From assembly GCA_965247915.1 (NCBI GenBank), contig OZ252048.1, positions 744,001 to 808,000 on the forward strand: a DNA stretch of 64,000 nucleotides. Reading direction: 5' to 3'. The notes beneath the pieces were generated by a model. The model saw nothing but the letters and a program-made list of their open reading frames with translations. It was not told the DNA's origin and made no database searches. Within the stretch, counting starts at the first letter, position 1. Each line of letters begins with the position of its first letter. This document shows, in pieces, positions 16,609 through 25,812 of this stretch. Made by a program: the position numbers and the translations under genes. Origin of the DNA: JAKZRT01 sp965247915. Lineage in GTDB: Bacteria > Pseudomonadota > Alphaproteobacteria > Rhodobacterales > Rhodobacteraceae.

Positions 16609-19107
16609 TCAGTCATCCACACGGATCACCGCGTTTGTTGGGTCATAGGGGCTGTCTTCGGTCACTTCCGCATCCCAGAGCCGGTTCAGCATCTTGACCT
16701 GCAATCTCGTTCCCGGCTCAGCGTGCTCGGGCTTCACGTATCCCATGGCGATTTGACGCCCGAAATGCACCGACCAGCCGCCCGAGGTCAGGCGGCCCGT
16801 CCGGACGTCGCCTGCGTAAAGCGCCTCGCGCCCCCAAGGGTCAGAATCGTCGGGGCCGTCGATCAACAGGGTCACGCACTTTGACCTGATGCCGGTCTTC
16901 AGCATTGCCGCCTTGCCGTGAAAATCTTTGTCGAGATCGACGAACCGGTCCAGACCGGCTTCGAGTGGCGTCGCGTCGCGGCCCAGTTCGGTCCCGAAAG
17001 CGCGATAGGATTTTTCCTGCCGCAGCCAGTTCTGCGCCCGCGCCCCGACCAATTTCAGCCCGTGCTTTTCGCCCGCACTCAGCAGTTGGTCCCACAGATA
17101 GACCTGCATTTCGATCGGGTGATGCAGCTCCCAGCCCAACTCGCCAGTATAGGCCACGCGGATGGCGTTGACCGGGCACATCTTGAGTTCGATCTGACGC
17201 GCCGACAGCCAGGGAAATCGTCTGTTGCTGAGCGCGGTGGCCGGGTCACCATCGACGATCAGATCGGCCAGCAGATCGCGCGATTTTGGTCCGGCAATGG
17301 CGAAAACGCCCCACTGAGAAGTGACATCGTGAATGTCGATCCAGCCGAAATCATCGCGCTTGTCTTCGGCGGCTTTGCGCAGGAAATCGGCGTCGTAGGC
17401 GGTCCAGGCCCCCGCCGAGACCAGATAATATTCATCCTGCGCCAATCGCACGATGGTGTATTCGGTCCGCGTCGTACCAGCAGCGGTCAGCGCATAGGTC
17501 AGGTTGATCCGGCCCACGCGCGGCAGCTTGTTGCAGGTGAACCAGTCGAGGAATGCCGTGGCCCCAGGGCCGCGCACCAGGTGTTTGGTAAAAGCCGTCG
17601 CGTCGATCAGGCCCACGCCTTCGCGGATCGCATTGGCCTCGGCTTGCGCGTATTTCCACCAACCGCCGCGGCGGAACGACCGCGCGTCGTGGTCAAAGCC
17701 CGCAGCCGCATCAGGGCGTCCAAAATAGTTCGGGCGTTCCCAGCCGTTGACCTGACCGAACTGCGCGCCAAGCGCCTTTTGCCGGTCATAGGCGGGCGCG
17801 GTACGCAGGGCGCGTGCCGTTTCGCGCTCTTCATCTGGGTGGTGCAGAACGTAAACGTGAGAATAGCATTCCTCGTTCTTGCGTGCCCCGTATTCGGTGG
17901 TCATCCACGACCCGTACCGCTTGGGATCAAGGCTTGCCATGTCGATTTCGGCTTCGCCCTCGACCATCATCTGCGCCATATAGTGACCGACGCCGCCGGC
18001 CGCCGTGATGCCGAAGGAAAACCCCTCGGCCAGCCACATGTTTCTGAGACCCGGGGCCGGACCGACCAATGGGTTGCCGTCGGGCGTGTAACAGATCGGT
18101 CCGTTGAAATCGTCTTTCAGCCCGCAGTCTTCGCACGACGGCACCCGGTGGATCATCGCCGCGTATTGGTCTTCGATCCGCTCCAGATCAAGCTGGAAGA
18201 GGTCAGCGCGAAAGCTGTCGGGCACGCCGTGCTGGAACCGCGCCGGTGCGCCATCCTCATAAACACCCAAAATCCAGCCGCCGCGTTCTTCGCGGACGTA
18301 AGACTGCGCATCGGCGTCGCGGATGACGGGATGTTCGGGGTTGGTCTTGCGCCAGTCCACCAGCGCCGGGTCGCGGTCCATCACAATGAACGTATGTTCG
18401 ACCGGGATGGCGGGCATCTTGATGCCCAAAAGGCGCGCGGTGCGCTGCGCGTGGTTGCCGGTGGCGGTGACCACATGTTCTGCGTGGATGGTGATTTGTT
18501 CCTCGGTCGGCACCAGGTTGCCGCCCTTTTCCGCCATTTTAGTGCAGGTGACATCCCAGTGATCGCCGGTCCAGGCATAGCCGTCGACTTGCCATTTGCG
18601 TTCGATTATAACACCGCGCTGGCGCGCGCCTTTGGCCATGGCCATGGTGACGTCGGCAGGGTTGATATAGCCGTCGGTCGGATGATAGATCGCGCCTTCC
18701 AGATCATCGGTGCGAATGAGCGGCCAGCGGTCTTTGATGTCGGCGGGCTTCAGCCATTCATAAGGCACATCGCAGGTCTCGGCGGTCGAGGCATAAAGCA
18801 TGTACTCGTCCATGCGGTCGCGGGTCTGGGCCATTCGCAGATTGCCGACCACCGAAAAGCCTGCGTTCAGACCGGTCTCGGCCTCGAGGCTTTTATAGAA
18901 ATCCACCGAATACTTGTGGATGTGGGTGGTCGCGTAAGACATGTTGAAAAGCGGCAAAAGCCCCGCCGCGTGCCAGGTTGACCCGCTGGTCAACTCGTCG
19001 CGCTCCATCAGCATCACGTCATCCCAACCGGCCTTGGCCAGATGATAGGCGATGCCGGTGCCGACAGCTCCGCCACCGACAACCAGCGCTTTGACGTGGG
19101 TTTTCAT
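16609..19107 (-). CDS. FAD-dependent dimethylglycine/sarcosine dehydrogenase-like enzyme with GcvT domain
   Basis: Oxidative demethylation of N-methylated glycines, passing the methyl group to tetrahydrofolate. 832 residues. N-terminal FAD Rossmann motif VVGGGAVGTGIAYHLAKAGW; DAO domain with SGSTWHAAG (flavin-linking region) and GPICYTPDGNPLVGPAPGL; an FAO-type middle region; and a C-terminal aminomethyltransferase (GcvT) domain with VAYTGELGWELHHP and LRQEKSYRAFGTELG. The ATG at 19107 has AAGGAG eleven bases upstream and gives the standard N-terminus; the open frame continues another 58 codons upstream without family likeness. Dimethylglycine, sarcosine or another methylamine may be the substrate. 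Confidence 0.9.
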   Translation of the reverse strand: MKTHVKALVVGGGAVGTGIAYHLAKAGWDDVMLMERDELTSGSTWHAAGLLPLFNMSYATTHIHKYSVDFYKSLEAETGLNAGFSVVGNLRMAQTRDRMDEYMLYASTAETCDVPYEWLKPADIKDRWPLIRTDDLEGAIYHPTDGYINPADVTMAMAKGARQRGVIIERKWQVDGYAWTGDHWDVTCTKMAEKGGNLVPTEEQITIHAEHVVTATGNHAQRTARLLGIKMPAIPVEHTFIVMDRDPALVDWRKTNPEHPVIRDADAQSYVREERGGWILGVYEDGAPARFQHGVPDSFRADLFQLDLERIEDQYAAMIHRVPSCEDCGLKDDFNGPICYTPDGNPLVGPAPGLRNMWLAEGFSFGITAAGGVGHYMAQMMVEGEAEIDMASLDPKRYGSWMTTEYGARKNEECYSHVYVLHHPDEERETARALRTAPAYDRQKALGAQFGQVNGWERPNYFGRPDAAAGFDHDARSFRRGGWWKYAQAEANAIREGVGLIDATAFTKHLVRGPGATAFLDWFTCNKLPRVGRINLTYALTAAGTTRTEYTIVRLAQDEYYLVSAGAWTAYDADFLRKAAEDKRDDFGWIDIHDVTSQWGVFAIAGPKSRDLLADLIVDGDPATALSNRRFPWLSARQIELKMCPVNAIRVAYTGELGWELHHPIEMQVYLWDQLLSAGEKHGLKLVGARAQNWLRQEKSYRAFGTELGRDATPLEAGLDRFVDLDKDFHGKAAMLKTGIRSKCVTLLIDGPDDSDPWGREALYAGDVRTGRLTSGGWSVHFGRQIAMGYVKPEHAEPGTRLQVKMLNRLWDAEVTEDSPYDPTNAVIRVDD

Positions 19108-19305
19108 TGGGCCGACACTCCTTGGGCAGATTTTGGCGGTATCTAACCCGATCAGCGCCAGCGGCACGCGGTTTAGCCGACGCAATGTGTCAAAAAACGA
19201 CCAACCACTCACAGCAGGACACAAGCATGCTAGAATGATGACATGGCGTAGACGTGGCGCGCGCGTAGGTGCAGGAGGCACGGCAACGCCTGAACGGAGG
19301 ATTTG

Positions 19306-19791
19306 ATGAAACGCTTCTTGATAATTGCCCTACCGACATTTGCATTTGGAGCGGTCTTTGGTGCGGCTTTCTGGTATCTCGCCTCGCCGCTGTGGATCGA
19401 CCAGGCGGTCAGCGAGACGCTGACCGAAACCTCCGAGGTTGGCGGCGCGCAGGTGGTGGCAAGCGGCACGCTCAGCGATGCAGACGCTGTCCATCGCGGC
19501 ACCGGTCAGGTTCAGGTGGTGGCCCTTGCCGGTGGCGGCTTCGAGGTTCAGCTTTCGGAATTCCAGGTCACCAACGGCCCGGACTTGGAGGTTTGGCTGT
19601 CGGCCCATCCCGATCCGAAAAAATCAGCCGATGTCAAAGGCGCGGCGTTCCTGGCACTCGGCCAGTTGAAGGGCAACATCGGTGATCAGGCGTACCGGTT
19701 GCCCGAGGGCGCGAACCCGGCGGATTACAAATCGCTGGTGATCTGGTGCGAACAATTCGGGGTTCTGTTTTCGCCCGCGCCGCTGAGCTAG
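19306..19791 (+). CDS. DM13-domain membrane-anchored protein
   Basis: 161 residues with an N-terminal membrane segment (LIIALPTFAFGAVFGAAFWYL) followed by a DM13 domain (about 50-158). Signatures are H..TGQVQVV, VTNGPDLEVWLSAHP, LGQLKGNIGDQAYRLP and VIWCEQFGVLFSPAPL, with the conserved cysteine near residue 148-152. DM13 is thought to be an electron-transfer or redox-type extracytoplasmic domain; the role here is unknown. The start is ATG 19306, six bases after CGGAGG. Transcribed divergently from the dehydrogenase at 16609-19107. Confidence 0.85.
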   Translation: MKRFLIIALPTFAFGAVFGAAFWYLASPLWIDQAVSETLTETSEVGGAQVVASGTLSDADAVHRGTGQVQVVALAGGGFEVQLSEFQVTNGPDLEVWLSAHPDPKKSADVKGAAFLALGQLKGNIGDQAYRLPEGANPADYKSLVIWCEQFGVLFSPAPLS

Positions 19792-19932
19792 GTAGCCCAG
19801 ATTATGGATGTGACCTTCGCTCGTCGCGGTGCGCGCGCGACTGGGGCTGTTTCTCGATAACAATCGGCGTTCATTGCCTATCAAAGGGGTCCCGTGCAGT
19901 GTGTTAGCGGGGCATTTGTTAGGGAACCTGGC

Positions 19933-20457
19933 ATGTTTCGTCTGTTAATCATTGTGGTGGCCCTCGGGGTGCTGGCCGCCTGCGCCACGCTCACCGAACG
20001 CGAATGCGTGGCTGGCGATTGGCATTCGGTGGGTCTTGAAGACGGAGCGAAAGGGCGCTTGACATCGTTTTTCGCGCGCCACGTCAAGGCCTGCGGCAAA
20101 CACGGTGTAACGCCGGTGAAATCCGACTGGCTGGAGGGACGAGAGCGCGGGCTGCTGACCTATTGCACACCCGCGAACGCCTATCGCGTCGGTCGTCGCG
20201 GCACCCGCATCAGCCCGGTCTGCTCGCCCTGGGCCGAAGTCGCGATGATCGCGCCCCATGTTCATGGCCTGCGGTATTACGATCTCACGCAAGAGATCGC
20301 CTCGATTGAGGCGGAGATCGACGTGATCGATCATCAGATAGCCGTGTTAACCGAGCTTGACCCGCTTTACCTCGCGCTATGGTTTGACCGTCGCCGCCTC
20401 GAACGCGAAATACGGCGCGTGAAACGTGAGCGATTGAGATTCTCAATCTGGCCATAA
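19933..20457 (+). CDS. DUF2799 lipoprotein
   Basis: 174 residues. Signal peptide ending in the lipobox LAAC, so the mature protein is probably an outer- or inner-membrane lipoprotein. The DUF2799 pattern is visible: CVAGDWHSVGLEDGAKGR, a central cysteine, WLEGRERGLLTYCTPANAYRVG and SPVCSP, followed by a charged coiled-coil-like C-terminal region. An upstream in-frame ATG (19894) would bury the signal peptide, so 19933 is preferred. The family has no known function. Confidence 0.78.
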   Translation: MFRLLIIVVALGVLAACATLTERECVAGDWHSVGLEDGAKGRLTSFFARHVKACGKHGVTPVKSDWLEGRERGLLTYCTPANAYRVGRRGTRISPVCSPWAEVAMIAPHVHGLRYYDLTQEIASIEAEIDVIDHQIAVLTELDPLYLALWFDRRRLEREIRRVKRERLRFSIWP

Positions 20458-20497
20458 TCCGGGCCAATTCTGGACCTATGTCTTGACCTGCACCCGC

Positions 20498-20648
20498 CTC
20501 ACAACATCGCCGGCACCACCTGATCGGGCGGGCGGTGGACGTCGGCGAAAGTCTTGATGTTGATGATCACTTTCTCGCCCATCTCTATGCGTCCCTCCAG
20601 CGTAGCCGACCCCATGTGCGGCAGCAACACCACGTTTTTCAAGTTGCG
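20498..20648 (-). repeat. Displaced copy of the 3' end of the D-2-hydroxyacid dehydrogenase gene (direct repeat)
   Basis: 151 bases that differ at only three positions from 22586-22736, the last 50 codons of the dehydrogenase gene, in the same orientation. The two copies bracket the antiporter and the AhpD-like gene. Beyond 20648 similarity fades over another 10-15 bases. This looks like the old gene end left behind when the block was inserted, or a tandem duplication partner. Confidence 0.9.
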
Positions 20649-20656
20649 GAGCGGGT

Positions 20657-21865
20657 TTATTTCCGTTTCGATTTGAACCGGTTGGACAACGGCGTCGCGC
20701 TGACGCCATGAAGCAAGATGCTCAGCATCACTGTCAACACAACGCAAGCTATGAGTTCTTCCGCGCCCGGAATGGGAAACCGTTCCAGCACCAAGAGGGC
20801 AAACAGGATCGAAGCCAGCCCGCGAGGGCCGGACCAGCCAAGAAAGAACTTCTCGTAACCGTTCACCCCGGACCCTGCCAGCGACAGCCAAATCGGAACC
20901 ATCCGCACAACGGTGAGGAAGGTTATGGCCAGCACGACCGTTTTCCACGTGGCGTGTTCCAGGCCTATCGGGGCAAGCACCGCACCAAAGATGAGAAACG
21001 TAAGCGACGTCAGAAACTGGCCTTCGCCTTCCATGAATTCATGGATGAACATGGCGGGCATGCGCAAAGTGTTGCCAAAGACCAAGCCGCCGACAATGGC
21101 CGCGATGAAGCCGTTGCCGCCGACCAGTTCGGCGGCAAAAAAGGTAATCAGTGCCAGTGCAAGAAAGTATATGCCCTGCGCCACAGTCGTCACCGATTTC
21201 CGGGCGACCGCAAGGTTTAGCAATCGAGCCGCGCTGTATCCAATCGTGATGCCCGCGAGCGGACCGAGAGTTATCTGCAACAGTGCAAAGACAGCGATAT
21301 TGTCGGGAACACCATGACCTTCAACGCCGGTGGCCGCAGCCGACAAGATGGCTGCTATCAGGACGATCGGCAGCGCCAGTCCATCGTTCAAGCCGCTTTC
21401 CACGTTGATGCTTTGGCTGATCCGCTTGGGCACGGCGGGGTTGGTAACAAAGCTCTGACCCAGTGCGGCGTCGGTTGGCGTCAGGATGGCGGCAACAAGC
21501 AGCGCCAGCGCCCAGGGCTGGTCGGGTGAGACCCATCTGGCGATCAAGGTGCCGAGCAAAATGGTAAGCGGCATTCCGATCAGCAGCATCCGCAATGGGA
21601 TGGCCGCGCTGCGGGTCAACATTTCGTGTTTGATAGCGGATGCGTCGGAGAGCAGCAGAAGAATGAGAGTGAATTCCGCGATCAAACGGATCACCTCGTT
21701 GCCGAGTTCCATCGGTACAAGGTCTAGGCCAACCTCTCCCAAAAAAAGGCCAAGTCCGGCAAAAATCATCGGCAGGGTAACGATAGAGGCTTCGATGCGG
21801 CGGGACTGGAGCGCGTAACCAGCAACAGCCGCCAGCACGATGAGAAGCGTCTGTGTCGTCAACAT
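20657..21865 (-). CDS. Cation/proton antiporter of the NhaP/CPA1 type
   Basis: 402 residues, about twelve hydrophobic segments covering the whole length: an inner-membrane antiporter exchanging Na+ or K+ for H+. Typical CPA1 features are TPTDAALGQSFVTNP (the TPTD segment in the ion path), INVESGLNDGLALPIVLIA and GWSGPRGLASILFALLVLE. It lacks a long cytoplasmic tail and ends in basic residues (NRFKSKRK). Its 3' end abuts the displaced repeat at 20498-20648, suggesting the gene came with the inserted block. Confidence 0.88.
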   Translation of the reverse strand: MLTTQTLLIVLAAVAGYALQSRRIEASIVTLPMIFAGLGLFLGEVGLDLVPMELGNEVIRLIAEFTLILLLLSDASAIKHEMLTRSAAIPLRMLLIGMPLTILLGTLIARWVSPDQPWALALLVAAILTPTDAALGQSFVTNPAVPKRISQSINVESGLNDGLALPIVLIAAILSAAATGVEGHGVPDNIAVFALLQITLGPLAGITIGYSAARLLNLAVARKSVTTVAQGIYFLALALITFFAAELVGGNGFIAAIVGGLVFGNTLRMPAMFIHEFMEGEGQFLTSLTFLIFGAVLAPIGLEHATWKTVVLAITFLTVVRMVPIWLSLAGSGVNGYEKFFLGWSGPRGLASILFALLVLERFPIPGAEELIACVVLTVMLSILLHGVSATPLSNRFKSKRK

Positions 21866-21993
21866 CGGGAAAATCCGTTCTTATGTTGTTTCAAGCCCAC
21901 AGCATCCACGGAATTGCCGCCAAGGCCAGTGCATCGGGATGCAATTTACGGGCAGCTTTGAGACCAACCAGTTTCACGCCTGCAAATTCCCTG

Positions 21994-22458
21994 TCATGCA
22001 CCAAAAGTCGGCGTCGCCCCCTGGGCAAGTTTTAGCCGGGTCCAGAGGTTCATGTTGATGACGATTGCGGCAAGCTCGGCAATCCCGCGCCCGGACAAAT
22101 GCGCGGCCACGGCGTCATGGACAATCTGAAACCCATCGCGATCTCCGTCTGTGAGAGCATCGCAATAGGCCAGCGCCGCGCGTTCAGTATCGCTATAGAG
22201 CCTGCTCTCCCACCAGCTTCCAAGACCATCGATTTTGGCGTCGATAATGCCACGATCACGCGCCGCCATTGAATGCAGGATCAGGCAATAAGAGCAATTG
22301 TTGCGCTGCGAGACCCGGAGGCGGACAAGCTGGGCCAGTTGCGGGTCGAGCTCCAGATCGGCGGTGTAACCGAATGCCGCCGCCATGGCTTTGGCGAGAT
22401 CAAGAAATGGCGTCGTATCCGGATCGAACCGGGTATTTTCGAAAATCACTTCGGGCAT
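21994..22458 (-). CDS. Carboxymuconolactone decarboxylase/AhpD-like protein
   Basis: 154 residues, an alkylhydroperoxidase D-like helical protein. The active-site motif is NNCSYCLILHS, with C55, C58 and H62, the redox pair and histidine of the family. A thiol peroxidase-type role is likely; the electron donor is unknown. The start is ATG 22458, with AAAGGA ten bases upstream; the same frame runs far upstream without coding likeness. It lies in the block between the two copies of the dehydrogenase-end repeat, 128 bases from the antiporter, and may be co-transcribed with it. Confidence 0.85.
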   Translation of the reverse strand: MPEVIFENTRFDPDTTPFLDLAKAMAAAFGYTADLELDPQLAQLVRLRVSQRNNCSYCLILHSMAARDRGIIDAKIDGLGSWWESRLYSDTERAALAYCDALTDGDRDGFQIVHDAVAAHLSGRGIAELAAIVINMNLWTRLKLAQGATPTFGA

Positions 22459-22585
22459 GATCAAAGTCCTTTCTGTTTGGAACGCTGATATCGTGCGCGA
22501 CGTAGACGCGACGCGAATCCGGAGGGTTGGGCTGGCGGTCCGCCCACAATGCGGGCTTGTAATTATTTTGGTGAGGGCAGCCCCT

Positions 22586-22736
22586 CTCACAACATCGCCG
22601 GCACCACCTGATCGGGCGGGCGGTGGCCGTCGGCGAAAGTCTTGATGTTGATGATCACTTTCTCGCCCATCTCTATGCGTCCCTCCAGCGTAGCCGACCC
22701 CATGTGCGGCAGCAGCACCACGTTTTTCAGGTTGCG
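22586..22736 (-). repeat. 3' end of the dehydrogenase gene (partner of the direct repeat at 20498)
   Basis: Same 151 bases as 20498-20648, with three substitutions. Here the copy is the functional end of the gene. The distance between repeats is 2088 bases. Confidence 0.9.
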
Positions 22737-23573
22737 CAGGCGCGGGTTGATGTCGGTTCCGTGCTCGTAGACATCCAGGCCCGCCCCGGCAATCTCGCCC
22801 GATCGCAGCATCCGAGTCAGCGCGTTCTGGTCGATCACTTCGCCGCGCGAGGTGTTGACGATCACCGCCGATTGTTTCATCAACTTCAGTCGCCGCGCAT
22901 TCATCAGATGAAAGGTCGACGGCGTGTGCGGGCAGTTGATCGAGATCACGTCCATTCGCGCCACCATCTGATCGAGGCTCTGCCAATAGGTGGCCGCACA
23001 CTGGTCTTCGATCTCGGTGCGCAGGCGTTTTCGGTTGTGGTAATGCACCTGCATGCCGAAAACCGCCGCGCGCTTGGCCACCGCCTGACCGATCCGCCCC
23101 ATGCCCAAGATGCCCAGCCGCCTCCCGGCCAGCCGCCCGCCCATCAGCGCCGTTGGCGACCAGCCCTGCCAGTCGCCCGACTGCATCAACGCCAGGCCCT
23201 CGGGGATGCGTCGCGTGACCCCCAAAATCAACGCCATCGCCATGTCGGCTGTATCTTCGGTGACCACGCCGGGCGTGTTCGACACCAATATGCCGCGCTG
23301 CCGAGCCGAGGCGACGTCGATGTGATCGACCCCCGCCCCGAAACTGGCGATCAGCCGCAGCCGCTCGCCCGCCTGCGCTAACAGGCCAGCGTCGATCGCG
23401 TCGGTGATCGTGGGCACCAGCACATCGGCGCTCTGCATCGCCGCCGCCAGCGTATCGCGGTCCATCGGCGCGTCGTCGGTCCGCAGGGAAACGTCGAAAA
23501 GCTCGGTCATCCGCGTCTCGACCACTTGCGGCAGGCGTCGCGTAACAACAACATTCAGCCGCTGACCCGGCAT
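22587..23573 (-). CDS. D-isomer-specific 2-hydroxyacid dehydrogenase
   Basis: NAD(P)-dependent reductase of 2-oxoacids such as glyoxylate or hydroxypyruvate. 328 residues. The nucleotide-binding motif is GILGMGRIGQAVAKRAA. Catalytic residues are visible as the Arg in NTSRGEVID, the Glu in LDVYEHGTDINPR and the His in LLPHMGSAT. The start is ATG 23573; the open frame upstream is longer but off-family. The last 151 bases are duplicated at 20498-20648. Confidence 0.9.
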   Translation of the reverse strand: MPGQRLNVVVTRRLPQVVETRMTELFDVSLRTDDAPMDRDTLAAAMQSADVLVPTITDAIDAGLLAQAGERLRLIASFGAGVDHIDVASARQRGILVSNTPGVVTEDTADMAMALILGVTRRIPEGLALMQSGDWQGWSPTALMGGRLAGRRLGILGMGRIGQAVAKRAAVFGMQVHYHNRKRLRTEIEDQCAATYWQSLDQMVARMDVISINCPHTPSTFHLMNARRLKLMKQSAVIVNTSRGEVIDQNALTRMLRSGEIAGAGLDVYEHGTDINPRLRNLKNVVLLPHMGSATLEGRIEMGEKVIINIKTFADGHRPPDQVVPAML

Positions 23574-23698
23574 GGCGTGTGATCCCCTCTTTGCAATAGC
23601 GTCGCTTCTTGGCAAAGTGCCCAAAGCAAAAGCAAGGCACAAGCACCCGAATGCCCCTTGGGGCGCAAGAGGTGGCGAATTTGCAGGTAAAGGGCAGT

Positions 23699-24217
23699 AT
23701 GGCGGCGGCATATTTACGAATAACGCTGGGGGCGCTGGTCGCAACGATGGTGGTGGCAGGGTCCCTGGCGGGCTCTGCCGCTGCGGGCGAGCGCGGCCCG
23801 GTGACCAATCTGCCGCTGCCCCGATTCGTGTCGCTGAAAGCGTCCGAGGGTAACCTACGGCGCGGTCCCGGGCTGGGCCACCGGATCGACTGGGTGCTGA
23901 AGCTGCGGGAAATGCCGCTTGAAGTGACGGCGGAATATGGCCACTGGCGGCGGGTGCGCGACCGCGACGGGGCCGCCGGCTGGGTGCATTACGCGCTGCT
24001 GTCCGGGGTTCGCACCGTGATGATCGAGCAAGACTTGATCGCTCTGCGCGCCAAGCCAGTGACCGAAAGCATCGTGCGTGCGCGGGCCGAGGCGGGCGTG
24101 GTTGCGCGGCTGGGCAAATGCGACCCCAATTGGTGCGTGATAACCGCTGGCGGGCACAAGGGCTGGGTGTTGAAAACCGCGCTTTGGGGCGTGGGGATCG
24201 ACGAGATCAGAGACTGA
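23699..24217 (+). CDS. Bacterial SH3-domain protein, exported
   Basis: 172 residues. The signal peptide ends in GSAAAGERG, so the protein is periplasmic. Two SH3b-type repeats follow: FVSLKASEGNLRRGPGLGHRIDWVLKLREMPLEV..GHWRRVRDRDGAAGWVHYALL and the second from IALRAKPVTES to CVITAGGHKGWVLKTALWGV. SH3b domains often bind cell-wall peptides. The ATG at 23699 is preferred because it gives the signal peptide; ATG 23651 is an alternative. Transcribed divergently from the dehydrogenase. Confidence 0.85.
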   Translation: MAAAYLRITLGALVATMVVAGSLAGSAAAGERGPVTNLPLPRFVSLKASEGNLRRGPGLGHRIDWVLKLREMPLEVTAEYGHWRRVRDRDGAAGWVHYALLSGVRTVMIEQDLIALRAKPVTESIVRARAEAGVVARLGKCDPNWCVITAGGHKGWVLKTALWGVGIDEIRD

Positions 24218-24539
24218 TTGCGACGCAGGCCCCCGGCCTGTTTTCGACATCAAGCTGACGCAGCCAGACAAGAGGCGCACCTCCGCCCCGGCCCAGGATG
24301 ATACTAGGCCAGAGGAGGCGCGCATGGACGCCCGCGACCTGATCGATCTTTCGCGTTATCCGATTGACCGCGTCGGCGGCGCTGAATGCGCCGCTATGAT
24401 TGACCGATTGCGCGGCGATCTGGCCGCGCGCGGCTGCGTCGTGCTGAAAGGATTTGTCACGCCCGCGGGCCTGGCACAGTTGGTCGCCGAGGCCGAGAGC
24501 GTGGCTGGCCATGGTCACGCCAGCCACAGCCGCACAAAC

Positions 24540-24543
24540 GCTT
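24540..24543 (+). repeat. 4-bp target-site duplication of IS5 copy 2
   Basis: GCTT before the element at 24540-24543 is repeated at 25813-25816. Excision with one copy restores the oxygenase frame. Confidence 0.9.
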
Positions 24544-25812
24544 GGGCACCTCTATAAATTGCATCTGGCGTGAACGCGCTGTAGATTTGCAGGATGATGC
24601 GGCGGAGGGATGGCAGTCATGGCACAGATGGGCTTTTTTGATCTTTCAGATCGTTACGAGAGCCTGGATGCGAAGAAGGACCCGCTGGTCGAGATCAATG
24701 CAGTTGTACCGTGGGAAGAGTTCCGCCCGCTTCTGGAGCAGGTCTGGCGCAAGCCTGAAAGTGAGCGGAAATCACGCGCGGGGCGCAAGCCGATGGACGC
24801 GGTACTGATGTTCAAAACCCTGGTTCTGAGCGCGCTTTACAACCTTTCGGACGATCAGGTCGAATACCAGATCCGGGACCGGCTTTCGTTTATGCGTTTT
24901 CTGGGTCTTGGTCTTGGTGACCGGGTGCCGGACGCAAAGACCGTGTGGCTGTATCGCGAGGCGCTGGCGCAGGCGGGCAAGGTGGATGATTTGTTCAAAC
25001 TCTTTGACGGACATCTGGCGCGGCAGGGCTACATTGCACGGGGCGGCCAGATACTGGACGCGTCCATCGTGCCGGTGCCGCGCAACCACAACACGCGCGC
25101 GGAAAACGCGGCGATCAAGGGTGGCGAGGTGCCGGAAGACTGGGAAAACAAGCCTGCCAAGCGATCACAGAAGGACGTTGATGCACGCTGGACCAAAAAG
25201 CACGGCAAAAGCCACTATGGCTACAAGAACCATGTGAATGTCGATCGTAAGCACAAACTGATCCGGCGCTATCACGTCACGGGCGCTGCCGTTCACGACA
25301 GCCAGGTGGTGGACGAGTTGCTGATGCGCGGCAACACCGCCTCCAGGGTCTGGGCAGATGCGGCCTACCGGTCGGAAGAAATCGAGGCGAAGCTCAGGGC
25401 GAGAGGACTGACAAGCCGCATCCACCGCAAGGGCAAACGGGGCAGGCCTCTGACCGAACAGGCAATGAAAAGCAACAGGACGAAATCCTCGGTTCGTGTC
25501 CGTGTCGAGCATGTGTTCGGCGCGCAGGCGAACGACATGGGTGGCACGCTGGTGCGAACCATCGGTCTGGCGCGGGCCAGGGCCAGGATCGGGATGAAGA
25601 ACCTTGCCTACAACATCCGGCGGCTTGGCCAGTTGCACCGCCTAAACCCATTCCCGGTATGAAAACACGAGGATGCTGTGGCGATCTGCGCCACCAATGC
25701 CCGGCGCGGATTAAGGATCGAGACTGACCACCTAAAACCCAGCGTGCCGATGGCCGATAGAACCGAAATCAGGCATAATATGCCCTCAGAATGTCAATAA
25801 ATCGAGGTGCCC
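24544..25812 (+). mobile_element. IS5-family insertion sequence, copy 2
   Basis: 1269 bp, same length and same ends (GGGCACCTC inverted repeats) as the copy at 7599-8867 but in the opposite orientation. Flanked by GCTT duplications. It interrupts a 2OG-oxygenase-like gene. Confidence 0.95.
24610..25662 (+). CDS. IS5-family transposase (copy 2)
   Basis: 350 residues, identical in sequence to the transposase at 7749-8801, with the same DDE motifs (LDASIVPVP, WADAAYRSEE, VRVEHVFG). Intact, so the element could still be mobile. Two identical copies 17 kb apart in inverted orientation could also recombine and invert the DNA between them. Confidence 0.95.
   Translation: MAVMAQMGFFDLSDRYESLDAKKDPLVEINAVVPWEEFRPLLEQVWRKPESERKSRAGRKPMDAVLMFKTLVLSALYNLSDDQVEYQIRDRLSFMRFLGLGLGDRVPDAKTVWLYREALAQAGKVDDLFKLFDGHLARQGYIARGGQILDASIVPVPRNHNTRAENAAIKGGEVPEDWENKPAKRSQKDVDARWTKKHGKSHYGYKNHVNVDRKHKLIRRYHVTGAAVHDSQVVDELLMRGNTASRVWADAAYRSEEIEAKLRARGLTSRIHRKGKRGRPLTEQAMKSNRTKSSVRVRVEHVFGAQANDMGGTLVRTIGLARARARIGMKNLAYNIRRLGQLHRLNPFPV

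Noticed and set aside
16918..18981. Long open frame of 687 codons on the plus strand
   Set aside because: Lies wholly antisense to the DMGDH-like gene, which has clear domains. GC-rich antisense frames are often open.
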